64,000 nt of DNA from Streptomyces liliifuscus (GCF_016598615.1 NZ_CP066831.1:7192001-7256000); one strand, 5' to 3'. Counted from the stretch's first letter, positions 26,071 to 35,129 are shown. Numbers and translations: made by a program. The notes: a model not told the origin generated them from the letters alone.

Positions 26071-26138
26071 AGGCCCTGTCGTCACATCCCCGCCTGTCGG
26101 CCCTTCCGGCGGGCGACGGGGATTTGACGACAGGACCT
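26071..26138. mobile_element. MITE-like 68-bp terminal inverted repeat
   Basis: Ends at 26071-26092 and 26117-26138 match as inverted repeats at 20 of 22 positions (GTCGTCACATCCCCG versus CGGGGATTTGACGAC as the inner parts). The middle can also pair (CGCC ... GGCG). There is no transposase. GGCCCTGTCGTCA-type ends remind me of some Streptomyces insertion sequences, but I cannot verify that. It lies between the divergent metallo-hydrolase and hrcA. No clear target-site duplication is visible. Confidence 0.5.
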
Positions 26139-26226
26139 GGCCCTACGCCCCATGAAGTGCGCAGACAGTAGTCGGGACAGAGCAGGACAGCCCCGTACAC
26201 GTCGTCGTGACATCGCGGAGCCGCCC

Positions 26227-26257
26227 TTGCCCGGGGCGCACCTACCGGCCGTACACT
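26227..26257 (+). promoter_or_regulatory. Candidate hrcA promoter
   Basis: TTGCCC and TACACT spaced 19 nt, ending 13 nt before the CIRCE element, so RNA polymerase bound here would be blocked by HrcA on CIRCE. The spacing is slightly long. Confidence 0.4.
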
Positions 26258-26270
26258 TGGCGCGGGGATG

Positions 26271-26297
26271 CTGGCACTCGCGCGGGCTGAGTGCCAG
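26271..26297. promoter_or_regulatory. CIRCE operator (HrcA-binding site)
   Basis: CTGGCACTC-N9-GAGTGCCAG is a perfect 9-9-9 inverted repeat matching the CIRCE core GCACTC-N-GAGTGC, 69 nt before the hrcA ATG. It predicts autoregulation of hrcA-dnaJ and heat induction. Confidence 0.95.
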
Positions 26298-26366
26298 GCA
26301 AGACGATCGAGGATGATCGAGGACCGCATCGAAGACCGCGGGGAAGACCAGCTGGAGGTGTGCGCG

Positions 26367-27383
26367 ATGCTCAGTGAACGCAGGCTCGAAGTGCTGCGCG
26401 CCATCGTCCAGGACTACGTGGGCACCGAGGAGCCGGTCGGTTCCAAGGCGCTCACGGAGCGCCACCGGCTGGGCGTCTCCCCGGCGACCGTCCGTAACGA
26501 CATGGCCGTCCTCGAGGACGAGGGCTACATCGCCCAGCCGCACACCAGCGCCGGCCGTATCCCCACGGACAAGGGCTACCGCCTCTTCGTCGACAGACTC
26601 GCGGGCGTCAAGCCGATGACCGCGCCGGAGCGGCGGGCGATCCACAGCTTCCTCGACAACGCCGTCGACCTCGACGACGTCGTGGGGCGGACCGTCCGGC
26701 TCCTCGCGCAGCTCACCCGGCAGGTCGCCGTCGTGCAGTACCCCTCGCTCACCCGCTCGACCGTGCGTCATGTGGAGCTGCTGTCGCTGGCCCCGGCCCG
26801 CGTCATGCTCGTACTGATCACGGACACCGGCCGGGTCGAGCAGCGCATGGTGGACTGCCCGGCGCCCTTCGGGGAGGCCTCCGTGGCGGATCTACGCGCG
26901 CGGCTCAACAGCCGGATCGCGGGCCGCCGTTTCGCGGACGTCCCGCAGCTGGTGCAGGATCTCCCCGATGCTTTCGAGTCGGACGACAGGGGTACGGTCG
27001 CGACGGTGCTCTCCACCCTCATGGAGACCCTCGTCGAGGAGACCGAGGAGCGGCTGATGATCGGCGGCACCGCCAATCTGACCCGCTTCGGACATGACTT
27101 TCCCCTCACCATCCGTCCGGTCCTGGAGGCCCTTGAGGAGCAGGTCGTTCTCCTCAAACTCCTTGGTGAGGTCAATGATTCGGGCATGGCCGTACGGATC
27201 GGTCACGAGAACGCCCATGAGGGACTCAACTCCACGTCCGTCGTCTCGGTCGGCTACGGTTCGGGCGTCGAGGCAGTAGCAAAACTTGGCGTCGTCGGAC
27301 CGACGCGCATGGATTACCCCGGAACGATGGGAGCGGTACGAGCGGTGGCACGGTACGTAGGACAGATCCTGGCGGAGTCGTAA
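26367..27383 (+). CDS. hrcA: Heat-inducible transcription repressor HrcA
   Basis: 338 residues. HrcA is a dimeric repressor that binds CIRCE and needs GroEL to stay active. I chose ATG 26367 (MLSERRLEVLRAIVQDYV) with GGAGG 8 nt upstream; the frame continues to 26268 through the CIRCE site, which is not coding. The N-terminal winged helix includes EEPVGSKALTERHRLGVSPATVRNDMA and HTSAGRIPTDKGYR. The C-terminus has the family end PTRMDYPGTMGAVRAVARYV. dnaJ begins directly after the stop. The perfect CIRCE upstream supports autoregulation. Confidence 0.97.
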   Translation: MLSERRLEVLRAIVQDYVGTEEPVGSKALTERHRLGVSPATVRNDMAVLEDEGYIAQPHTSAGRIPTDKGYRLFVDRLAGVKPMTAPERRAIHSFLDNAVDLDDVVGRTVRLLAQLTRQVAVVQYPSLTRSTVRHVELLSLAPARVMLVLITDTGRVEQRMVDCPAPFGEASVADLRARLNSRIAGRRFADVPQLVQDLPDAFESDDRGTVATVLSTLMETLVEETEERLMIGGTANLTRFGHDFPLTIRPVLEALEEQVVLLKLLGEVNDSGMAVRIGHENAHEGLNSTSVVSVGYGSGVEAVAKLGVVGPTRMDYPGTMGAVRAVARYVGQILAES

Positions 27384-28520
27384 GTGGCCACGGACTACTA
27401 CGCCGTACTCGGCGTGCGCCGCGACGCGTCCCAGGACGAGATCAAGAAGGCATTCCGGCGGCTCGCACGCGAGCTGCATCCGGACGTCAATCCCGATCCG
27501 AAGACGCAAGAGCGCTTCAAGGAGATCAACGCCGCGTACGAGGTGTTGTCGGACCCGCAGAAGAAGCAGGTCTACGACCTCGGCGGTGACCCGCTGTCCC
27601 AGGCGGGCGGCCAGGGCGCGGGCGGCTTCGGCGCCGGCGGGTTCGGGAACTTCTCGGACATCATGGACGCCTTCTTCGGCACGGCGTCGCAGCGGGGCCC
27701 GCGGTCGCGCACGCGGCGCGGCCAGGACGCGATGATCCGGCTGGAGATCGACCTCGACGAGGCGGCCTTCGGCACGACGAAGGACATCCAGGTCGACACG
27801 GCCGTCGTGTGTACGACGTGCAGTGGCGAGGGCGCCGCACCCGGCACCTCCGCGCAGACCTGTGACATGTGCCGCGGGCGCGGTGAGGTGTCCCAGGTCA
27901 CGCGGTCCTTCCTGGGCCAGGTCATGACGTCCCGGCCGTGTCCGCAGTGCCAGGGGTTCGGCACGGTCGTTCCGACGCCGTGCCCCGAGTGCGCCGGTGA
28001 CGGGCGGGTCCGCTCGCGGCGGACCCTGACCGTGAAGATTCCCGCCGGTGTCGACAACGGCACGCGGATCCAGCTCGCGGGCGAGGGCGAGGTCGGACCC
28101 GGTGGTGGTCCCGCCGGTGACCTGTACGTCGAGATCCACGAGGTCGCGCACTCCACCTTCCAGCGGCGCGGCGACGACCTGCACTGCACGGTCACCATCC
28201 CGATGACCGCGGCCTCTCTCGGCACCAAGGTGCCGCTGGAGACGCTCGACGGGATGGAGGAGGTCGACATCCGTCCGGGCACGCAGTCGGGGCAGTCGAT
28301 TCCGTTGCACGGGCGGGGAATCACCCACCTTCGCGGTGGCGGGCGTGGTGATCTCATCGTGCATGTCGAGGTCATGACGCCGACCAAGCTTGATCCCGAG
28401 CAGGAACGGCTGCTGCGCGAGCTCGCGCAGCTTCGGGGGGAGGAGCGGCCCACGGGTCAGTTTCAACCCGGGCAGCAGGGGCTGTTCTCCAGGCTGAAGG
28501 ACGCGTTCAACGGGCGCTGA
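27384..28520 (+). CDS. dnaJ: Chaperone DnaJ (second DnaJ type, HrcA-regulated)
   Basis: 378 residues. Type I Hsp40 co-chaperone that stimulates DnaK ATPase. The J domain has HPD in ARELHPDVNPD. A Gly/Phe region is at about 70-100 (GQGAGGFGAGGFGNFSD). Four zinc motifs follow: CTTCSGEG, CDMCRGRG, CPQCQGFG and CPECAGDG. C-terminal substrate-binding domains complete it. The GTG start directly follows the hrcA stop, so the pair is translationally linked and under CIRCE. Streptomyces also has a dnaK-linked dnaJ controlled by HspR, so this is the dnaJ2-type copy. Confidence 0.96.
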   Translation: MATDYYAVLGVRRDASQDEIKKAFRRLARELHPDVNPDPKTQERFKEINAAYEVLSDPQKKQVYDLGGDPLSQAGGQGAGGFGAGGFGNFSDIMDAFFGTASQRGPRSRTRRGQDAMIRLEIDLDEAAFGTTKDIQVDTAVVCTTCSGEGAAPGTSAQTCDMCRGRGEVSQVTRSFLGQVMTSRPCPQCQGFGTVVPTPCPECAGDGRVRSRRTLTVKIPAGVDNGTRIQLAGEGEVGPGGGPAGDLYVEIHEVAHSTFQRRGDDLHCTVTIPMTAASLGTKVPLETLDGMEEVDIRPGTQSGQSIPLHGRGITHLRGGGRGDLIVHVEVMTPTKLDPEQERLLRELAQLRGEERPTGQFQPGQQGLFSRLKDAFNGR

Positions 28521-28618
28521 GGGTTTTCCTCCTCGGCCCCCGCCGGGTGATTCCCGTGGCTTATGCCCGGGGGAAGGCCGGATTCGGACTTGTACGGAGG
28601 ACGTGACAACATGCCGTC

Positions 28619-29704
28619 ATGTCCTCCGCGCTGACCGATCTCTTCCCCCTCCCGATCGTGCAGGCCCCCATGGCGGGCGGCGTCTCCGTGCCGCAGCTCG
28701 CAGCGGCCGTGTCCGAGGCCGGGGGGCTCGGTTTCCTCGCCGCCGGCTACAAAACGGCCGACGGCATGTACCAGGAGATCAAGCAGTTGCGGGGCGCCAC
28801 GAGCCGCCCGTTCGGTGTGAACCTGTTCATGCCGCAGCCCGAGTACGCCGACCCGGCCGCGGTCGAGGTCTACGCCCACCAGCTCGCCGGCGAGGCCTCC
28901 TGGTACGAGACCGAACTGGGCGACCCCGACAGCGGACGCGACGACGGTTACGACGCCAAGCTCGCCGTACTCCTCGACAACCCGGTGCCGGTCGTCTCCT
29001 TCCACTTCGGCTGCCCCACGCGTGACGTCCTGGACTCCCTGAGCCGGGCCGGCACGCTGACCCTGGTCACGGCGACCACCGCCGAGGAGGCGCAGGCCGT
29101 GCAGTGGGCGGGCGCCGACGCGGTGATCGTGCAGGGTGTCGAGGCCGGCGGCCACCAGGGCACCCACCGCGACAACCCGGAGACCGACGGTTCCGGCATA
29201 GGACTGCTCTCGCTGATCGCGCAGGTCCGCGAGACCGTGCAGATCCCGATCGTCGCGGCCGGCGGCATCATGCGCGGCAGCCAGATCGCCGCCGCGCTCG
29301 CCGCGGGCGCGAGCGCCGCCCAGCTCGGCACGGCGTTCCTCGCCACCCCCGAGTCCGGCGCCAACGCCGTGCACAAGCAGGCGCTGACCAACCCCCTCTT
29401 CGTACGTACGCAGTTGACGCGTGCCTTCTCCGGCAGGCCCGCGCGGGGGCTGATGAACCGCTTCATGCGCGAGCACGGGCCGTACGCGCCCGCCGCCTAC
29501 CCGGATGTCCACCACCTCACCTCCGCGCTCCGCAAGGCGGCTGCCAAGGCCGGGGACGCGCAGGGCATGGCGCTGTGGGCGGGACAGGGCCACCGGCTCG
29601 CGCGCGAGCTGCCCGCCGGGCAGCTGGTCGAGGTGCTCGCGGCCGAACTCGCCGCCGCCAAGACAGCGTTGTCTTCCAACTCGGGCGGGGGACCGGTCCG
29701 TTGA
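28619..29704 (+). CDS. Nitronate monooxygenase / 2-nitropropane dioxygenase family
   Basis: 361 residues. FMN-dependent TIM-barrel enzyme oxidising alkyl nitronates. Family marks: PIVQAPMAGGVSVPQLAAAV at the N-terminus, GVNLFMPQ, VQGVEAGGHQGTH (catalytic His region) and IVAAGGIMRGSQIAAALAAGASAAQLGTAF, the phosphate-binding end. It is cytosolic. The TGA overlaps the likely TTG start of rsmE, indicating translational coupling. The physiological role in Streptomyces is uncertain: detoxification of propionate-3-nitronate or related nitro compounds. Confidence 0.92.
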   Translation: MSSALTDLFPLPIVQAPMAGGVSVPQLAAAVSEAGGLGFLAAGYKTADGMYQEIKQLRGATSRPFGVNLFMPQPEYADPAAVEVYAHQLAGEASWYETELGDPDSGRDDGYDAKLAVLLDNPVPVVSFHFGCPTRDVLDSLSRAGTLTLVTATTAEEAQAVQWAGADAVIVQGVEAGGHQGTHRDNPETDGSGIGLLSLIAQVRETVQIPIVAAGGIMRGSQIAAALAAGASAAQLGTAFLATPESGANAVHKQALTNPLFVRTQLTRAFSGRPARGLMNRFMREHGPYAPAAYPDVHHLTSALRKAAAKAGDAQGMALWAGQGHRLARELPAGQLVEVLAAELAAAKTALSSNSGGGPVR

Positions 29705-30447
29705 CCGCGCCTGTGTTCGTGGTGGACGTGGTGCCGGGCGGGCCCGAGTTCGTTCTCGACGGCCCCGAGGGGCGGCACGCCGTGTCCGTGAAGCGGCTGC
29801 GGGCGGGCGAGGACGTCGTCCTCACCGACGGGCACGGGCGCTGGGTCGAGGGCGTCGTCAAGGCCGCCGAGGGCAAGGACCGGCTCGTGGTCACGGATAT
29901 CGCCGAGGTGCGTGAGGAGCCCGAGCCGACGCCCCGCATCACCGTCGTCCAGGCCCTGCCCAAGGGCGACCGCGGTGAACTCGCCGTCGAGACCATGACG
30001 GAGACCGGTGTCGACGAGATCGTCCCGTGGGCCGCGTCCCGCTGCATCACGCAGTGGAAGGGCGAGCGGGGGCTCAAGGCGCTCGGGAAGTGGCGGGCCA
30101 CCGCGCGTGAGGCGGGCAAGCAGTCGCGGCGGGTGCGGTTTCCTCGGGTTGCGGACGCGATGACGACCAAACAGGTTGTCGCGTTTCTCGCCGAAGTGGA
30201 CCTTGGGGTGGTGTTGCACGAGGACCGGGGGTACGGGAGCGAGCCGCTGGCTTCCGCCGAACTGCCCTCCTCCGGGCGGATCGTGCTCGTCGTGGGCCCC
30301 GAAGGCGGTGTGTCCCCCGAGGAGTTGGCGGCGTTCACGCAGGCCGGCGCGAAGACCTGCCGACTGGGCCGCACCGTCCTGCGCACCTCCACCGCGGGCA
30401 CGGCCGCGACGGCCCTGCTCCTGACCCGCACGGGCCGCTGGTCCTGA
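29701..30447 (+). CDS. rsmE: 16S rRNA (uracil1498-N3)-methyltransferase
   Basis: 248 residues. SPOUT-fold SAM-dependent enzyme methylating U1498 of 16S rRNA. The N-terminal PUA-like part has PEGRHAVSVKRLRAGEDVVL. The knot has VQALPKGDRGELAVETMTE, IVLVVGPEGGVSPEEL and CRLGRTVLRTSTAGTAA. I propose a TTG start at 29701 overlapping the upstream TGA (TTGA); GTG 29713 is an alternative. rsmE next to dnaJ is a common order, here with the nitronate monooxygenase between. Confidence 0.93.
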   Translation: MTAPVFVVDVVPGGPEFVLDGPEGRHAVSVKRLRAGEDVVLTDGHGRWVEGVVKAAEGKDRLVVTDIAEVREEPEPTPRITVVQALPKGDRGELAVETMTETGVDEIVPWAASRCITQWKGERGLKALGKWRATAREAGKQSRRVRFPRVADAMTTKQVVAFLAEVDLGVVLHEDRGYGSEPLASAELPSSGRIVLVVGPEGGVSPEELAAFTQAGAKTCRLGRTVLRTSTAGTAATALLLTRTGRWS

Positions 30448-30458
30448 CGGACGGCTCC

Positions 30459-30689
30459 TCGCCCCCGCCGCCCCTACCCATTCCCGTCCCTTTCTGGGGC
30501 TCCGCCCCAGACCCCGTCCGTTGCGATTTCGGGTGCGGGTCCGGTGGGGGCTTGTCGCGCAGTTCCCCGCGCCCCTAAGAACCCAGGTTCTTAGGGGCGC
30601 GGGGAACTGCGCAGTCTTTTGGTCTTTTGGGGGTTCGGGGGCGGAGCCCCTGAGTCAGGGACGGGAATGGGTAGGGGCGGCGGGGGCGA
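30459..30689. repeat. Complete palindromic element with extended inner stem (copy C)
   Basis: 231 bp. Outer arms as in the 23917 copy but with small insertions (TTT on the left, TGAGTCAG on the right). The inner stem is lengthened by AAGAACC-CA-GGTTCTT to a perfect 27 bp with a 2-nt loop. An extra TTTTGGTC duplication follows the stem. It lies between rsmE and the lipoprotein gene, both plus strand. Confidence 0.88.
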
Positions 30690-30745
30690 AATCGTGGCTG
30701 CATGCGGTCTACCGGGCTCCACTCGGGGGTGGCACGCTGCCGTCT

Positions 30746-31318
30746 ATGGGGGCATTGAGGCGTTTACGGGGTCGGATGGGCGGGCGGCGGGGACCGGTCG
30801 CGGCCGGCGCCGTCGTCGCGGCCGTGTTCGGCGTGACCGCGTGTGAACCCGGCGACGGAATCAGCACCGCCGCGGTGGCGATCACGACCGACCAGACGGG
30901 AACCCGCGAGCTGGAGAAGCAGGGCGTCGACGTCCAGTGGCTGAGTTGTACCGCCTCGTACGGGGACAAGGGACAGACCGCCGGAAGCTCGCCCAGCGCG
31001 CGGAGCGTCGCGAACGTCGACTGCGTCGGGGAGGAGAAGGACGGGCGCGAGATCACCATCAAGGGCAAGGTGACGCAGGAGATCAACGGGACCTGTGTGC
31101 GGGGTGACCTGACCGCCAGGGTGGGCGGCAAGGAGTGGTTCCGGGTGGATGTGCTCGGGAACTGCAGGGCGGGTACGCCGAGCACCGTCAACCCGTGGAC
31201 ACCGCCCGTCGATCACAGGACGACCCCGCCGCCGGGCCGGCCGGAGGCGACCGTCACCGTCACCAGGACCGTCACCGAGTACCCGCACCCCACCTGCTCG
31301 TGCTTCCAGGGCAAGTGA
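30746..31318 (+). CDS. Putative lipoprotein, Cys-rich, function unknown
   Basis: 190 residues from ATG 30746. The n-region is Arg-rich (MGALRRLRGRMGGRRG), the hydrophobic core AAGAVVAAVFG, and a lipobox-like VTAC gives a probable lipidated Cys near residue 33. The mature part has Cys in WLSCTAS, ANVDCVG, NGTCVRG and VLGNCRAG, which could form two disulfides in a small beta domain. The C-terminus is a Thr/Pro/Val-rich stalk ending CSCFQGK. No match recognised. Its own promoter is likely because the preceding gap is an element copy. Confidence 0.75.
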   Translation: MGALRRLRGRMGGRRGPVAAGAVVAAVFGVTACEPGDGISTAAVAITTDQTGTRELEKQGVDVQWLSCTASYGDKGQTAGSSPSARSVANVDCVGEEKDGREITIKGKVTQEINGTCVRGDLTARVGGKEWFRVDVLGNCRAGTPSTVNPWTPPVDHRTTPPPGRPEATVTVTRTVTEYPHPTCSCFQGK

Positions 31319-31363
31319 TCGAAAGCTCTGGTCGAGGACAGGACCGCTGCATAGGGTGATCGG

Positions 31364-34300
31364 GTGACACAGACCGCATCCGCCGCATCTGCCCCGTATC
31401 TCCGGTACCCGCATCTGCACGGCGAGTTGATCGCCTTCACCGCCGAGGACGACGTCTGGGTCGCGCCGCTCGACGGCGGCCGTGCCTGGCGGGTCAGCGC
31501 CGACAACGTCCCGGTGAACCATCCCCGTATCTCCCCGGACGGAACGACCGTCGCCTGGACCTCCACCCGTGACGGGGCACCCGAGGTGCATATCGCCCCC
31601 GTCGACGGCGGTTCCACCAAACGCCTTACGCACTGGGGGAGTTGGAAGACCCAGGTGCGCGGCTGGACCCCGGACGGCGAGGTGCTCGCGCTCAGCACAC
31701 AGGGCCAGGCGAGCCTGCGCCGCAGCTGGGCCCGGGCCGTCCCGCTCGACGGCGGACCGGCGACCACCCTCCCGTACGGGCCTGTCGGCGATGTGGCCCG
31801 GGGCGGCCCCGGCACGCTCCTGCTGTCCGCGCCCATGGGCCGGGAGGCCGCCTGGTGGAAGCGGTACCGGGGCGGCACGGCCGGGAAGCTGTGGATCGAC
31901 CGGGAGGGCGAGGGGGAGGCCGGGGAGTTCGTACGGCTGCATGCCGACCTGGACGGGAATCTGGAGTACCCCTCGTGGGTGGGGGAGCGGGTCGTCTTCC
32001 TCTCCGACCATGAAGGTGTCGGGGCCGTCTACTCCTCCCTCGCCGACGCATCGGATCTGCGGCGGCATACGGCAGTTGACGGGTTCTACGCCCGGCACGC
32101 CTCCACCGACGGGACGCGTGTCGTCTACGCGTCCGCCGGTGAGCTGTGGATCCTCGACGACCTCGACGGGGCCGAGCCACGAAGGCTCGACATCCGGCTC
32201 GGCGGACAGCGCGTCGATCTGCAGCCGCATCCCGTGAGCGCGGCCCGCTGGTTCGGTGCCGCCGCGCCCGACCACACCGGACGCGGCAGCGCGGTCGCCG
32301 TGCGCGGGGCCGTCCACTGGGTCACCCACCGCTCGGGCCCGGCCCGCGCACTCGCCGCCGAACAGGGCGTACGGGCCCGGCTGCCGCGCACCTTCCGCGC
32401 GGACGGCGAGGAACACGTGGTGTGGGTGACGGACGCCGAGGGTGATGACGCCCTCGAGTTCGCGCCCGCCACCGGTGTCGCGCCCGGAGCCACCCCACGC
32501 CGGCTCGCCGCCGGACAGCTCGGGCGGGTGCTCGGGCTCGCGGTGGCGCCCGACGGCAGCCGCGCCGCGGTCGCCTCGCACGACGGCCGGGTCCTGCTCG
32601 TCGAGCGCGAGACCGGCGAGGTACGGGAGGTCGACCGCAGCGAGGACGGCGAGGTCTCCGGGCTCGCCTTCTCGCCCGACTCGGCCTGGCTCGCCTGGTC
32701 GCACCCCGGCCCGCGCCCGCTGCGCCAGCTCAAGCTCGCGAACACCGCGGACCTGTCGGTGACCGAGGCGACACCGCTCCGATTCCGGGACTACGCGCCC
32801 GCGTTCACCCTCGACGGGAAGCATCTGGCCTTCCTGTCGGCGCGGTCCTTCGACCCCGTCTACGACGAGCACGTCTTCGACCTGGCCTTCGTCGGGGGCT
32901 CGCGGCCGCATCTCATCACCCTCGCCGCGACCACCCCCTCGCCGTTCGGGCCGCAGCGGCACGGCCGGCCCTTCGAGGCGCCCGACAAGGACGAGACGCC
33001 CGACAGCGAGGGCTCCCCGGCGACCCGGATCGACCTCGACGGACTCGGCGACCGCATCGTGCCGTTCCCCGTCGAGGCCGCCCGCTACTCGGGACTGAAG
33101 GCCGCCAAGGACGGGCTGCTGTGGCTGCGGCACCCCGTGCGGGGCGTGCTCGGCGCCTCCCGCGCCACCCCGGACGACCCGGACCCGAAGACCGACCTGG
33201 AGCGCTACGACCTCGTCCAGCAGCGCATGGAGCACCTCGCCTCGGACGCCGACGGCTTCATGGTCACCGGCGACGGCAAGCGGATCCTGCTGTGGACCGA
33301 CAGCAAGCTCAAGGTCGTACCGAGCGACCGGCGCGCCTCGAACGACGACGAGAGCGACACCAACATCACCGTCGACCTCTCGCGCATCCGCCAGACCGTC
33401 GACCCGGCCGCCGAGTGGCGGCAGATGTACGACGAGACCGGCCGCCTCATGCGCGACAACTTCTGGCGCCCCGACCTGGGCGGCACCGACTGGGACGGCG
33501 TACTGGACCGGTACCGGCCCGTGCTCGAACGGGTCGCCACCCACGACGACCTCGTCGACCTGCTGTGGGAGGTGCAGGGAGAGCTCGGCACCTCGCACGC
33601 GTACGTCATGCCGCGCGGCGGATACGGCGGCGGCGAGCGGCAGGGGCTGCTCGGCGCCGACATCTCCCGCCACGAGGACGGCCCGCAGGGTTCGCCGCAG
33701 TGGCGCATCGACCGCATCCTGCCGTCGGAGACCTCCGACCCGGACGCGCAGTCGCCGCTCGCCGCGCCCGGGGTCGCCGTGCGCGCAGGGGACGCGATCG
33801 TGGCCGTCTCCGGGCGGCCCGTCGACCCGGTGACCGGGCCCGGACCGCTGCTCGTCGGCACGGCGGGCAAGGCCGTCGAGCTCACCGTGTCCCCGGCGGG
33901 CGGCGGCGATCCGCGGCACGCCGTCGTCGTACCGATCTCCGACGAGGAACCGCTGCGCTACCACGCGTGGGTGGCCGACCGGCGCGCCTACGTCCACGAG
34001 AAGTCCGGCGGACGGCTCGGCTATCTCCACGTGCCCGACATGCAGGCGCCAGGCTGGGCGCAGATCCACCGCGACCTGCGGATCGAGGTCGCCCGCGAGG
34101 GTCTCGTCGTGGACGTCCGCGAGAACCGCGGCGGCCACACCTCCCAGCTGGTCGTCGAGAAACTCGCCCGGCGCATCGTCGGCTGGGACCTCGCCCGCGG
34201 CATGCGGCCCACCAGTTATCCGGAGGACGCGCCGCGCGGGCCCGTCGTCGCCGTCGCCAACGAGTTCTCCGGTTCGGACGGCGACATCGTCAACGCAGCG

Positions 34301-34603
34301 ATCAAGGCCCTCGGTATCGGGCCCGTCGTCGGTACGCGTACCTGGGGTGGCGTCGTCGGGATCGACAGCCGGTACCGGCTCGTCGACGGGACGCTCGTCA
34401 CCCAGCCCAAGTACGCGTTCTGGCTGGAGGGTTACGAGTGGGGCGTGGAGAACCACGGCGTCGATCCGGACGTCGAGGTGGTCCAGGCCCCGCAGGACTA
34501 CGCGGCCGGGCGTGACGTGCAGCTCGACGAGGCGATCCGTATCGCGCTGGCGGCGCTGGAGGAAAACCCGACGAGGACGCCTCCGGTGTTGCCGGGTTCG
34601 TAG
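31364..34603 (+). CDS. Tricorn protease homologue (S41 family)
   Basis: 1079 residues, the length of archaeal tricorn. Cytosolic giant protease acting downstream of the proteasome. Residues 1-330 and 330-660 form beta-propellers built of PD40-like repeats (PRISPDGTTVAWTSTRDG, LAVAPDGSRAAVASHDG, LAFSPDSAWLAW). A PDZ-like domain is at about 760-840. The S41 core has His in GELGTSHAYVM, RENRGGHTSQ, nucleophile Ser in NEFSGSDGDIV, RTWGGVVGI and the Glu region YEWGVENHGVDPDVEV. The GTG start at 31364 has weak ribosome binding. Streptomyces coelicolor has a tricorn gene in the same neighbourhood. Confidence 0.94.
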   Translation: MTQTASAASAPYLRYPHLHGELIAFTAEDDVWVAPLDGGRAWRVSADNVPVNHPRISPDGTTVAWTSTRDGAPEVHIAPVDGGSTKRLTHWGSWKTQVRGWTPDGEVLALSTQGQASLRRSWARAVPLDGGPATTLPYGPVGDVARGGPGTLLLSAPMGREAAWWKRYRGGTAGKLWIDREGEGEAGEFVRLHADLDGNLEYPSWVGERVVFLSDHEGVGAVYSSLADASDLRRHTAVDGFYARHASTDGTRVVYASAGELWILDDLDGAEPRRLDIRLGGQRVDLQPHPVSAARWFGAAAPDHTGRGSAVAVRGAVHWVTHRSGPARALAAEQGVRARLPRTFRADGEEHVVWVTDAEGDDALEFAPATGVAPGATPRRLAAGQLGRVLGLAVAPDGSRAAVASHDGRVLLVERETGEVREVDRSEDGEVSGLAFSPDSAWLAWSHPGPRPLRQLKLANTADLSVTEATPLRFRDYAPAFTLDGKHLAFLSARSFDPVYDEHVFDLAFVGGSRPHLITLAATTPSPFGPQRHGRPFEAPDKDETPDSEGSPATRIDLDGLGDRIVPFPVEAARYSGLKAAKDGLLWLRHPVRGVLGASRATPDDPDPKTDLERYDLVQQRMEHLASDADGFMVTGDGKRILLWTDSKLKVVPSDRRASNDDESDTNITVDLSRIRQTVDPAAEWRQMYDETGRLMRDNFWRPDLGGTDWDGVLDRYRPVLERVATHDDLVDLLWEVQGELGTSHAYVMPRGGYGGGERQGLLGADISRHEDGPQGSPQWRIDRILPSETSDPDAQSPLAAPGVAVRAGDAIVAVSGRPVDPVTGPGPLLVGTAGKAVELTVSPAGGGDPRHAVVVPISDEEPLRYHAWVADRRAYVHEKSGGRLGYLHVPDMQAPGWAQIHRDLRIEVAREGLVVDVRENRGGHTSQLVVEKLARRIVGWDLARGMRPTSYPEDAPRGPVVAVANEFSGSDGDIVNAAIKALGIGPVVGTRTWGGVVGIDSRYRLVDGTLVTQPKYAFWLEGYEWGVENHGVDPDVEVVQAPQDYAAGRDVQLDEAIRIALAALEENPTRTPPVLPGS

Positions 34604-34639
34604 GGCACTCGGGTTCGCAGGGCGCCCGGAGCGCGGTTC

Positions 34640-34701
34640 TTCGGGTGCGGGTGCGTGGGGGCTGGTCGCGCAGTTCTCCGCGCCCCTTGCGGGGCACGGG
34701 C
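34640..34701. repeat. Partial palindromic element, central core only (copy G)
   Basis: Has the core TTCGGGTGCGGGTGCGTGGG, then GGTCGCGCAGTTCTCCGCGC and a short degenerate return arm GGGGCACGG; both outer arms are lost. It lies between the tricorn gene and the HIT gene. Confidence 0.75.
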
Positions 34702-34748
34702 TCGGTACCATGCCCGGGCATCGATCATCCAGCGTGAGGAGGCCGCGC

Positions 34749-35102
34749 ATGGCAGGGGAAGCGCAGGACGACTGTCTGTTCTGCAAGATCGTCGGTGGGA
34801 AGATCCCGGCGACCGTCGTCCGAGAGACCGAAACGACCGTCGCCTTCCGGGACATCAACCCGCAGGCACCCATCCACGTCCTGGTGATCCCGAAGGTCCA
34901 CCACCCGGACGCCGCCTCCCTCGCGATCGCCGAGCCGGCGATCCTGGCCGACGTCGTGCGCGAGGCCGGTGAGGTCGCCGCCGAGGAGAAGCTCGACAGC
35001 TACCGCATCGTCTTCAACACCGGCAGTGGGGCCGGACAGACCGTCTTCCACGCGCACGCCCATGTACTGGGCGGCCGCGGCATGCAGTGGCCGCCGGGCT
35101 AG
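34749..35102 (+). CDS. HIT family protein (HINT-like nucleotide hydrolase)
   Basis: 117 residues. Members cleave nucleoside phosphoramidates or dinucleoside polyphosphates. The family start CLFCKIVGGKIPATVV carries a Cys pair (CLFC) that can bind zinc with a later His. The catalytic histidine triad is HAHAHVLGG near the C-terminus, preceded by NTGSGAGQTVFHAHAH. ATG 34749 has GAGGAGG 7 nt upstream. RNase Z follows 27 nt later, so the two are probably one operon with the adenine-deaminase-like gene. Confidence 0.95.
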   Translation: MAGEAQDDCLFCKIVGGKIPATVVRETETTVAFRDINPQAPIHVLVIPKVHHPDAASLAIAEPAILADVVREAGEVAAEEKLDSYRIVFNTGSGAGQTVFHAHAHVLGGRGMQWPPG

Positions 35103-35129
35103 GGGGTCTGGAAACTCGGGTAACTCGAC

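Noticed and set aside
30764..34873. 1369-codon minus-strand open frame
   Set aside because: Antisense shadow of the tricorn gene, which has clear motifs on the plus strand.
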